A program made the translations under genes and the position numbers. From the NCBI GenBank assembly GCA_030247725.1, contig JAOTRT010000009.1, positions 82,239 through 146,238 of the forward strand: DNA of 64,000 nt, in the 5' to 3' direction. Source of the stretch: Candidatus Nitricoxidireducens bremensis. Lineage in GTDB: Bacteria > Pseudomonadota > Gammaproteobacteria > Burkholderiales > Rhodocyclaceae. Numbering within the stretch: position 1 is the stretch's first letter; the number at the start of each line of letters is the position of its first letter. This document shows positions 8,877 through 17,197 of the stretch, one piece after another. Below the pieces are notes generated by a model, which was given only the letters and a program-made list of their open reading frames with translations, was not told where the DNA came from and searched no databases.

Positions 8877-10126
8877 AACCAGTGCTCCGCGGGATAGGAG
8901 AGGAACTCGGCCAGCGGGATGCCGCCGTCACCGACCAGCAATTGCCGGCATTCGCCGAAGCCTTTGCGGAACGCTTCCATGCCCCGAACCTTGCCCGGTA
9001 CCGCGCCGCTCTTCACTTCGATGGCGACGAGTCGTGAGCCGCGTTCGAGCACGAAGTCCACTTCGTGGGTGCCGTCGCGCCAATAGTAGAGACGGCAATC
9101 CGGCGAGGCCGTGTTGTGGAGGTGGGCGCCGACCGCGCTTTCGACCATACGGCCGCGATAGCTGCGGTCGCCCTGCGCTTCGCCCTTGCTGTAGCCCGAA
9201 CCCGCCGACATCAGGGCCATGTTCAGCACGTTGAGCTTTGGCGACGATGCGCGGCGGCGGTGGTGCTGGCCGGCGAATTTCGACAGGCCGCGAATCAGGC
9301 CGGCATGGCCCAGCAGGTCGAGGTAATGGGCCAGCGTCACGGTGTTTCCCGCGTCCTGCAACTGCCCCATCATCTTCGTATAGGAGAGTTCTTGGCCCGA
9401 GTAGCGGCAGCCAAGATGAAACAGTTGGCGCAGCAGCGCGGGCTTGTCTACCCGCGTCATCATCAGGATGTCCTTTTCGATGCTGGGCTCGATCAGGCCG
9501 GTATTGACGTAGTTGCGCCAGCGCGGCTCGTCGCGGACCAAAGGCGCCGCGCCGGGGTAGCCGCCGAAGTACAGGTAGTCTTCTAGGTCGAAGTCGAAGG
9601 CCTCGGCCATTTCGCGGAACGACCAATGGGTGAGGGGAATGGTTTCGAAGCGGCCGGTCAGGCTCTCGCTCATGCCCTGCTGCATCAGGAGCGGCGAGGA
9701 GCCGAGCAGGACGACATGCAGCGGCAGCCCTTCGGCGCGATCCGCATCCCACAGGCCCTTGACCGTGTCCGACCAGTGCGGGATTTTCTGGATTTCGTCG
9801 AGGACGAGAATGTGCCCGTCAGGGTGGCGCCGCGCCGCCGAACGGGCACGCTGCCAGATTTCGACGAGCCAGGCGCCATCGCGCGGTGCGGCCATTCGGC
9901 GCAGGGTCGGCGCCGTGGCCGAAGCGATGTCCGGCAAGGCCGGGTCTTCCGGACTGTCGATGCCGACAAAGGAATAGCGCTCGTTCGGATAAGCGGACAG
10001 AGCGTTGCGCACCATTGTCGTTTTGCCGACTTGGCGGGGGCCGGCAACGACGACCAGGTAGCGCGGCAATTCGCGCAGTCGCTCGCGCAATGTCTCGGTT
10101 TCCCGGCGCTGATAGGGTGCGGTCAT
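8873..10126 (-). CDS. AAA ATPase with DUF4143-type C-terminal domain
   Basis: 417 residues. Walker A GPRQVGKT is at 29-36 and Walker B HILVLDEIQK ends at 114, with the DEIQ pattern typical of AAA_14/DUF4143 ATPases; LLGSSPLLMQQG is the sensor strand. A winged-helix-like middle part (LARYL-type, here TLAHYLDLLGHAGLI) leads to a C-terminal domain with EVDFVLERG and AIEVKSG (Asp357, Glu370, Lys372), the PD-(D/E)XK-like core of DUF4143. The cellular role of this family is poorly defined. Here it is the first gene of a two-gene operon with the giant STAND protein (4-nt overlap) and has an 18-bp palindrome 12 bp before its ATG. Confidence 0.85.
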   Translation of the reverse strand: MTAPYQRRETETLRERLRELPRYLVVVAGPRQVGKTTMVRNALSAYPNERYSFVGIDSPEDPALPDIASATAPTLRRMAAPRDGAWLVEIWQRARSAARRHPDGHILVLDEIQKIPHWSDTVKGLWDADRAEGLPLHVVLLGSSPLLMQQGMSESLTGRFETIPLTHWSFREMAEAFDFDLEDYLYFGGYPGAAPLVRDEPRWRNYVNTGLIEPSIEKDILMMTRVDKPALLRQLFHLGCRYSGQELSYTKMMGQLQDAGNTVTLAHYLDLLGHAGLIRGLSKFAGQHHRRRASSPKLNVLNMALMSAGSGYSKGEAQGDRSYRGRMVESAVGAHLHNTASPDCRLYYWRDGTHEVDFVLERGSRLVAIEVKSGAVPGKVRGMEAFRKGFGECRQLLVGDGGIPLAEFLSYPAEHWF

Positions 10127-10137
10127 GGATTACTATC

Positions 10138-10155
10138 ATGAGTAAAATTACTCAT
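10138..10155. promoter_or_regulatory. Perfect palindrome in front of the ATPase/STAND operon
   Basis: ATGAGTAA, two A, TTACTCAT: 8-bp arms with no mismatch, in an AT-rich patch of otherwise GC-rich DNA, ending 12 bp before the ATG at 10126. It is placed like an operator that would cover the promoter or ribosome entry of the operon. Autorepression by the ATPase, or binding by a host regulator, are both possible. Confidence 0.55.
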
Positions 10156-10290
10156 AATGGTAATCGCGCTACGATCCCAAGTCAATCAATGGGTTGTGGC
10201 TTTTTCGGACTGATGCTGGCCTCTTGGCGGTACCGTCTTAGGGAATCCATATCGGGTCTGGCTGAGACCGGACTTGAGCGGCTCAGAACC

Positions 10291-10842
10291 TCAGGCGTTG
10301 CGCCCCTTCTGCCAGAGCACGTCGCCGCTGCCGGCGGCCTTGTTGAGCCAGCGGGCAAGGACGAACAGCAGGTCGGAGAGCCGGTTCAGGTATTGGCGCG
10401 CGGCGTCGGAGACGGCGGCGTCCTGGGCGAGGGCGACCACGGCCCGCTCGGCGCGGCGGCAGACGGTGCGCGCCTGGTGGGTCAGGGCGGCGGCGCGGGT
10501 GCCGCCGGGGAGGATGAATTCCTTGAGGGGCGCCAGTTCGCCGTTGTAGCGGTCGATGGCGAGTTCCAGGCGTTCGGGCTGGCCGGCCTTGAGGAAGCTG
10601 GCGCCGGGGACGGAGAGCTCGCCGCCCAGGTCGAACAGGTCGTGCTGGATGCCGATCAGCAGTTCGCGCACCTCGTCGGGCAGGGGCTCGCAGAGCAGCA
10701 CGCCGAGGAGGGAATTGACTTCGTCCACGTCGCCCATGGCGGCGATGCGCGCCGAGTCCTTGCCGGTGCGGGAGCCGTCGCCCAGGCCGGTGGTGCCGGC
10801 GTCGCCGGTGCGCGTGTAGATCTTGGAAAGTCGGTGTCCCAT
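10291..10842 (-). CDS. pduO: Cob(I)yrinic acid a,c-diamide adenosyltransferase, PduO type
   Basis: Transfers the adenosyl group of ATP to cob(I)alamin to form coenzyme B12. 183 residues, full length for the PduO-type ATR family. The N-terminal TRTGDAGTTGLGDGSR (about 11-26) is the family's ATP-binding loop, and CRRAERAVVAL (about 136-146) is the second conserved active-site stretch. It is cytosolic and probably trimeric. It stands alone between SulP carrier 1 and the accessory island; no other cobalamin genes are nearby. Confidence 0.93.
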   Translation of the reverse strand: MGHRLSKIYTRTGDAGTTGLGDGSRTGKDSARIAAMGDVDEVNSLLGVLLCEPLPDEVRELLIGIQHDLFDLGGELSVPGASFLKAGQPERLELAIDRYNGELAPLKEFILPGGTRAAALTHQARTVCRRAERAVVALAQDAAVSDAARQYLNRLSDLLFVLARWLNKAAGSGDVLWQKGRNA

Positions 10843-10933
10843 GGCGGTCGGCCTGCGGTTGCGAAGGGGCCGATTATCCCAGATCGGCCCCCGCGCCGCT
10901 GCTGCACTGCGGGGCCGCCGGAAATGGGGATAT

Positions 10934-13084
10934 CTATTCGTGCTGGCCGCTGGGCGTCAGGATGGCGCTGCGCGGTTGGGGCTTCAGGGGGTCGTCCAGA
11001 TCGGCGTATTCGGCGCGGGCGTAGATGCGTTCGAGAGCCTGTTCGGCGGTGGAGAAGAAGCGCTTCTCGCCGATCTGCTGCCACAGGCCGGTGGCCTGCA
11101 GCACGTCGATGACCTGCTTCTTGAGGCCGGCGAACAGCACGACGACGCCGTTCTCGTTGAAGCGCTCCACCAGGTGGTGGATCACTTCCTCGCCCGAGGC
11201 GTCGATGTCGTTGATGCCGTCGCCGACGATGAGGACGTAGGGGGCATTGGGGTTGTTGGCGACGGCGTTGAGGATGGCGTCCTCGAAGTAGGAGACGTTG
11301 GCGAAGTAGAGGCGGCCGTCGAAGCGCACGGCGGTCACCACGTCCGAGGCCGGCAGGTCGTTCTGGGCGGCGTCGCGCAGGGTGCCGTCGGTGTAGCGGC
11401 CGAGGATGGCGACGCGCGGCTTCATGGTGCGGTAGAGGAACAGCACGAGGGCGAGGGCGGCGCCGATGAGGATGCCCTTGTCCAGGTGCGGTGCCGCCAG
11501 CAGGGTGACGACGAAGGTGACGACGGCGACGGCGCCGTCCACGCGGCTGGCCTTCCAGGTGTGCTTGAGGGCATCCGGCGTCACCAGGCTGGTGACGGCC
11601 AGCAGGATGATGACGGCCAGCACGGCCTTGGGCAGGTGGTAGAGGTAGGGCGTGAGGAACAGCAGGGTGACGGCGACGAAGATGCCGTTGAACACCATGG
11701 CGAAGCCCGTCTTGGCGCCGGCCTGGAGGTTGATGGCCGAGCCGGTGAAGGAGCCGCAGGCCGGGTAGGCCTGGAAGAAGGCGCCGCCCAGGTTGGAGAG
11801 GCCCTGGCCGATGAGTTCCTGGTTCGGGTCGATCTTCTGCTTCGACTTGGTGGCCATGGCCTTGGCCATGGAGATAGACTCCATGAAGGCCACCAGGGCG
11901 ACGATGATGGCCGCCGAGAGCAGGGAGAGGATGGCGTCCAGGGTCAGGGTCGGCAGGCGGAAGGAGGGCAGGCCGGCGGGGATGTTGCCGACCACGTCGC
12001 CGCCGCCCATGAGCTTGAGTTCGCCCTTCTCGATTTTCTTGACGTGCCATTCGTGGCCGTCGGACTCGACGCCGACGGGCAGCTTGCCCTGGACGTGGAG
12101 CAGGGCCGGCTGGTCATCGGCCGGCCGGGTGCGCTCGAAGTTGAGCTTGCGGATCTGGGCCAGGCGCACCTTGTTGTGGCCCTGCTGGCTGGCGGCGTCG
12201 AGCTTGGCGATGTCGATCTGGTGGCGCAGGTCGGCGGCGGCGCGGGCGTCGCCCGCCTTCTCGGCGGCGCGCAGGCGGCCGGCCATGGCGGTGGCCTCGG
12301 CGGTGAGTTCGTTGATCTGCTTGTCGGCCTGGGCGTAGGCGACCACCAGTTCGCGTACCGCCGGATCGGCGATCTGCTCGGGCTTGGCGGCGGCCTTCTG
12401 CTCGAAGCCGACGGCGACGCTGACCAGGGTGGTGACCACCACGGCGATCAGCACGCTGGGCTTGGAGAGGATGGCGATCTTCTTGAGGCCCAGCATGAGG
12501 GCCAGGGCGAACACCGACATGGCCAGGGTGGGCAGGTGGGTCTGGGGCAGGTAGCCCAGCATTTCCCAGATGTCCTTGAGGAAGGAGTCGCTGCGGCCCT
12601 TGGGGATGCCGAGCAGCATGTCGAGCTGGGAGAGGCCGATGATGATGGCCGCGGCGTTCATGAAGCCGAGGATCACCGGGTGGGAGACGAAGTTGACGAT
12701 GGTGCCGAGCTTGACGGCGCCGAGGGCGAACTGGATGACGCCTACCATCAGGGTCAGCAGCAGGGCGAGGCCGATGTATTCCTCGCTGAAGGGCACCGCC
12801 AGGGGCGTGACGGCGGCGGCGGTCATCAGGGAGATGATGGCGACGGGGCCGGTGGCGAGCTGGCGCGACGATCCCCAGAGGGCGCCGAGGATGGCGGGGA
12901 CGAAGGCGGTGTAGAGGCCGAAGTAGACCGGCAGGCCGGAGAGCTGGGCGTAGGCCATCGCCTTGGGCACCAGCACCAGGGCGCCGGTGATGCCGGCGAT
13001 CAGGTCGCCGCGCAGGATGAACGAATTGACGGGAAACCAGGCGAGGAAGGGAAAGAAGCGCTGCAGGAGCTTGTTGGTGAGCAT
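10934..13084 (-). CDS. SulP-family anion transporter 1 with long insertion and STAS domain
   Basis: 716 residues: multi-span SulP carrier of inorganic anions (sulfate, bicarbonate or similar; the substrate is not readable). N-terminal core: DLIAGITGALVLVPKAMAYA and the GLYTAF/ALWGSS/ATGPVA stretches. An unusual charged, partly coiled-coil insertion of about 160 residues (about 230-370, from QKAAAKPEQI to NIPAGLPS) interrupts the membrane domain before the ESISMAKAMATK helix. The C-terminal STAS domain (about 560-690) keeps the Ser of DIDASGEE. It is very similar along its whole length, including the insertion, to the carrier at 17198-19330, so the two are paralogues. Its upstream region lacks the sigma-54 and palindrome signals found for the second copy. 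Confidence 0.9.
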   Translation of the reverse strand: MLTNKLLQRFFPFLAWFPVNSFILRGDLIAGITGALVLVPKAMAYAQLSGLPVYFGLYTAFVPAILGALWGSSRQLATGPVAIISLMTAAAVTPLAVPFSEEYIGLALLLTLMVGVIQFALGAVKLGTIVNFVSHPVILGFMNAAAIIIGLSQLDMLLGIPKGRSDSFLKDIWEMLGYLPQTHLPTLAMSVFALALMLGLKKIAILSKPSVLIAVVVTTLVSVAVGFEQKAAAKPEQIADPAVRELVVAYAQADKQINELTAEATAMAGRLRAAEKAGDARAAADLRHQIDIAKLDAASQQGHNKVRLAQIRKLNFERTRPADDQPALLHVQGKLPVGVESDGHEWHVKKIEKGELKLMGGGDVVGNIPAGLPSFRLPTLTLDAILSLLSAAIIVALVAFMESISMAKAMATKSKQKIDPNQELIGQGLSNLGGAFFQAYPACGSFTGSAINLQAGAKTGFAMVFNGIFVAVTLLFLTPYLYHLPKAVLAVIILLAVTSLVTPDALKHTWKASRVDGAVAVVTFVVTLLAAPHLDKGILIGAALALVLFLYRTMKPRVAILGRYTDGTLRDAAQNDLPASDVVTAVRFDGRLYFANVSYFEDAILNAVANNPNAPYVLIVGDGINDIDASGEEVIHHLVERFNENGVVVLFAGLKKQVIDVLQATGLWQQIGEKRFFSTAEQALERIYARAEYADLDDPLKPQPRSAILTPSGQHE

Positions 13085-13337
13085 GGGTTCGTCTTGGCCG
13101 GCGGGCTGCGGGTTGGGCCGCCGGCAGGGCCGATCTTCGGCGATGCAGAATTCAGCGGCGCTATTGCAAAATGAAACGATTAATTCTAGCGCCGGCGGGC
13201 CGTCGCGGGGCTAGAGGTGCGTTATGTCTGTATCACCGGGGTCTATGCTGGGTTGTTCTGCGGGGGCGAGGCTGTTTCTTCCCGTCGCTATTGCATCTTC
13301 GCCGCAAGAAGCACGTATCGTCTGCGGTCGGTGCTTG

Positions 13338-13437
13338 CCAAGGCCAGCGGGTGGCCGATGCTGCTCATGTCCCCCGAACCGGGCTGTGCCCGGTTCTCCT
13401 CCTTTACTTCGCTGCATCGGCCACCCGCTACCCTTGG
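13338..13437 (-). repeat. Nested-hairpin element, copy A (inverted with respect to copy B)
   Basis: Outer stem AGCGGGTGGCCGATGC (13346-13361) pairs perfectly with 13414-13429 and is extended by CCAAG (13338-13342) with CTTGG (13433-13437). Inside, read on the - strand, lies GCGAAGTAAAGGAGGA (13412-13397), a 9-bp inner stem GAACCGGGC/GCCCGGTTC with loop ACA (13396-13376), and GGGGGACATGAGC (13375-13363). The two single-stranded blocks are identical in copy B, but the inner stem differs by compensated base pairs and the outer stem is unrelated in sequence. This is a structure-conserved element, either REP/BIME-like or a non-coding RNA. Confidence 0.8.
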
Positions 13438-13487
13438 CTGGAGACATCGGTGGTTGTACATCGAGAAACCCGCACGGTGCTGACCGA

Positions 13488-13587
13488 GGGGGCTGGTGGG
13501 GGGCTCTGCGGAGCGAAGTAAAGGAGGAGGACTGGGCGCAGCCCAGTCCGGGGGACATGAGCGCAGCAGAGCCCCCCGCCGGCCCCC
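13488..13587 (+). repeat. Nested-hairpin element, copy B
   Basis: A 22-position outer stem (13488-13509 with 13566-13587) is fully paired if two G-U pairs are allowed. Inside are GCGAAGTAAAGGAGGA (13513-13528), inner stem GGACTGGGC/GCCCAGTCC with loop GCA (13529-13549), and GGGGGACATGAGC (13550-13562). The 50-nt core 13513-13562 is the reverse complement of 13363-13412 apart from the compensated stem changes and the loop. The GGAG just before the inner hairpin recalls the tetranucleotide of REP sequences. Confidence 0.8.
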
Positions 13588-13630
13588 GCACGCTCCCATG
13601 GTGGGGCCACTCTTCAGTTGGACGGACGCC

Positions 13631-14981
<1,351 letters not shown>

Positions 14982-14989
<8 letters not shown>

Positions 14990-16472
14990 GGGCTTCTCCG
15001 GGGGAAGGGGAGGGCGGCGGCGCGGCGGGCAGGCGCAGGAAGAAGGCCGTGCCGCAGCCGGGTTCGCTGGCCACGGCGATGCAGCCGCCGTGCTCCTCGA
15101 TGATTTCAAAGACGATGAACAGCCCGAGGCCGAGGCCGCGCCCCACCTCCTTGGTGCTGAAGAAGGGATCGAAGATCTTCGGCAGCACCTCGGCGGCGAT
15201 GCCGTGACCGTCGTCGCGCACCTCGATCTCAACGGCGGCGCCCCGCTCGGGGCATTGGCCGAAGACCATGCGTCCCGGCGGGCTGGTGCTTCCGGCGGCG
15301 ACGGGGCGCGCCTGCAGCACCACCTCGCCGGCGCCCTCGACGGCCTCGACGGCGTTCCTCACCAGGTTGAGAATGACCTGCTGCAGGCGCTGCTTGTCGC
15401 CGGCCAGGGTCAACTCCTCGGGGATGTCGATGCGTACCGCCACGCGGGTGGGAATCTGGCCGCGGATCAGGCGCAGGGTCTCCTCGGCCAGGGCGGCCAG
15501 GGCCAGGGGCTCGCGGGCGAAGTCCCGGTCCCGCGCGTAGTCGAGCAGGGAACGCACGATGCGGCGCGCGCGCCAGGTCTCGCCGTTGATCTGGTCGAGC
15601 AGTTCGCGGCGGAAGGCCGGGTCCGCCGCCGCGCCTTCCTCTTCGGCATCCAGTTCCTCGAGAAGGATCTGGGTCGAGGTGGCGATGTTGGACAGGGGGT
15701 TGTTGAGTTCGTGGGCGACGCCCGAGAGCAGGGTGCCCAGGGCCGCCAGCTTTTCCGAGCGCACCAGCTGTCCCTGGCGCAGCTCGATCTCCCGCAGCAT
15801 GCGGTTGAAGGCCTGGGTCAGCGAAGCGATCTCCCGGTCTTCCGCCGGCATGTCCAGGGCCGTCGTACGGCCGGCCGCCACGGCGGCCATGCTGGCTTCC
15901 ATCTGCTTGAGGGGGCGGGCGACGCGGCGCGACAGGAGCTGGCCGATGCCGACCACCAGCAGGGCGACGCCGATGACCGCGCCGATGAGGATGCGCCGGT
16001 GCCGGTCCAGCAGGGTCTGGAGGGTCTTGCGCTCGTCCTGGGCCAAGTGCTCGGCGATGGTGACGATGTCCTTGCCCGATTTGCGGATCTCGCCGGCGAT
16101 GGCCTCGGGTCCGCCTGCGCGGGCATAGGTGCCCATCAGGGTTTCGTAGCGCTCCAGTTCCTCGCCGAGGCGGCGGACGCGCAGGGGATCGCCCATGTCG
16201 GCGAACAGCCCGCCGTGGGTGCGCAGCAGTTCCCGGGCGCGGCTGGCGTAGGCGCGGTTCTCGCTCAGGTCCGCCGACTGGCCGTAGAGAAAGTAGTTCT
16301 TCTCGAAGCGCCGGACCTCCAGGCACACCTCGAACAGCTCGCCGACCTTCTCGCCGGCGCCGATCTTCTCTTCCAGCAGCCGCAGCTCCAGGAAGGTGAA
16401 CAGCGACAGGGCGATCACGAGGGCGCCGACGAGGGCGTAGCCGAGAATGATCTTGTGGCGCAGGGAGTTCAT
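14982..16472 (-). CDS. Membrane sensor histidine kinase, partner of the NtrC-type regulator
   Basis: 496 residues from the ATG at 16472. Two membrane helices (about 8-28 and 160-180) enclose a helical periplasmic sensor rich in Glu and Arg. Then come HAMP (RRVARPLKQMEASM), HisKA with the phospho-His in SGVAHELNNPLSN, and the ATPase domain (NLVRNAVEA, DDGHGIAAEVLPKIFDPFFSTK, GLGLGLFIV). An alternative GTG at 16493 would add 7 residues, but that codon lies inside a palindromic operator and hardly behind the predicted transcription start, so I prefer the ATG. No good Shine-Dalgarno is visible for either. The ligand is unknown; the flanking SulP genes suggest an anion or envelope signal. Confidence 0.9.
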
Positions 16473-16486
16473 CGGGATAAGGATGG

Positions 16487-16501
16487 GTTGCACAATGCAA
16501 C
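16487..16501. promoter_or_regulatory. Operator palindrome O1 (GTTGCAnnnTGCAAC)
   Basis: Perfect 6-bp inverted repeat with a 3-bp spacer, lying just downstream of the predicted start of the kinase/regulator transcript. Identical arms occur at 16576-16590, and a TGCAAC half-site is at 16517-16522. It is a likely binding site of the NtrC-type regulator encoded by this operon, positioned for autoregulation. Confidence 0.6.
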
Positions 16502-16516
16502 AGGTGGCTATGGTAA

Positions 16517-16532
16517 TGCAACAATGCCGCCG
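16517..16532 (-). promoter_or_regulatory. Possible sigma-54 promoter of the kinase/regulator operon
   Basis: Read on the - strand: CGGCGGCATTGTTGCA. It has the invariant GG, ten bases, GC spacing and a perfect TTGCA -12 element, but the -24 box is poor (CGGCGGC against TGGCACG). The predicted start is near 16506, giving a leader of about 34 nt to the ATG at 16472. The TGCAAC half-site overlaps it, so regulator binding here would also block it. Confidence 0.4.
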
Positions 16533-16575
16533 ACCACCGTCAAATTACCGTCAAGGCCCATAAATGCTGGGCCGC

Positions 16576-16590
16576 GTTGCAGATTGCAAC
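16576..16590. promoter_or_regulatory. Upstream activating palindrome O2 (GTTGCAnnnTGCAAC)
   Basis: Perfect palindrome with the same arms as O1, 89 bp away. It is about 80 bp upstream of the candidate - strand sigma-54 start and about 110 bp upstream of the + strand sigma-54 promoter. Both are normal distances for an enhancer site of an NtrC-type activator serving divergent promoters. Confidence 0.65.
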
Positions 16591-16669
16591 TTGTTGTCCG
16601 CTGTGGTGGGCCCGTCCTTGCCCATGGAAATGGTCATGCAATCAGCCGCTTGGCGGCGGCATGGCGACG

Positions 16670-16684
16670 TGGCACGAATGCTGC
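16670..16684 (+). promoter_or_regulatory. Sigma-54 promoter for the Usp-like/SulP 2 unit
   Basis: TGGCACGAATGCTGC matches the sigma-54 consensus TGGCACGnnnnTTGC at every fixed position but one, with GG and GC exactly ten bases apart. The predicted start is near 16696, about 90 bp before the ATG at 16788. With O2 upstream and the NtrC-type regulator gene next door, activation by that regulator is the simplest reading. Confidence 0.75.
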
Positions 16685-16787
16685 GATGGCTTGGGGGTCA
16701 TCAACGACTGCAAGAGGCTTGATTCGTGCCGCGTCCTTCCCCGTCCCTCTTCGTCGTCCGCAGCCGCGGCGCCCGGACCTGACCGCC

Positions 16788-17177
16788 ATGCCGTCCGCCA
16801 GGCCCGAGCGCACCGTGCTCCTCGCCGTCCGCGAGGGGCATCTCGATCCGCGCCTGCTGTCCTCGGCCCGGGGCCTGTGCCAGCGCTTGGACGCGAGCCT
16901 GGACATCCTTGTGCGCACCGAGGGCGAGGCGCTGCCCGCCGAGATCGACGCCCTGGTGGATGCCCTGCGCCGCGACGGCGTGCTCTACACCCTGACCCAG
17001 AAGCCGGTGCTGCGCCGGCGCGACATCGTCCAGTATGCCAACACCCACGAGTGTGTCTCGGCCGTCGTCATCGACTCCCTCGAAGGCTGGGAGAAGGTGG
17101 CCGAGGATCGGGCCAGCGATCCCTGGTCGCGCCTGGCCTGCCCGCTGGTGACCGCCGACCCCGCCAAGAAGCCCTGA
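16788..17177 (+). CDS. Small Usp-like cytosolic protein
   Basis: 129 residues. ERTVLLAVREGHLDPRLLSSARGLCQRLDASLDILV resembles the first strand-helix-strand of universal stress proteins, and the later CVSAVVIDSLEGWEKV fits another strand. The ATP-binding GxxGxxxG loop of classical Usp proteins is absent, so it may be a non-nucleotide-binding relative. It starts 92 bp after a predicted sigma-54 start and ends 20 bp before SulP 2, so both are one unit. A regulatory or accessory role for the carrier is inference. Confidence 0.7.
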   Translation: MPSARPERTVLLAVREGHLDPRLLSSARGLCQRLDASLDILVRTEGEALPAEIDALVDALRRDGVLYTLTQKPVLRRRDIVQYANTHECVSAVVIDSLEGWEKVAEDRASDPWSRLACPLVTADPAKKP

Positions 17178-17197
17178 TCTCCGATCGGAACAAGACC

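Larger units (their letters stand above)
13085..13630. other. 546-bp intergenic region with structured repeats
   Basis: No credible protein-coding gene. The part next to SulP 1 (13085-13200) should hold its promoter; TAGAAT read on the - strand near 13190 is a possible -10. From 13338 to 13587 the region is filled by two inverted nested-hairpin elements. The stretch 13200-13337 shows nothing I can name. Confidence 0.6.

Noticed and set aside
10823..13174. 783-codon + strand frame across SulP 1
   Set aside because: Shadow frame with repetitive Gly/Asp/His composition produced by GC-rich codon bias.
13200..13620. Several short open frames in both directions in the structured intergenic region
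   Set aside because: They run through hairpin arms and encode repetitive Pro/Arg/Ser peptides without ribosome sites; the inverted-repeat structure explains the openness.
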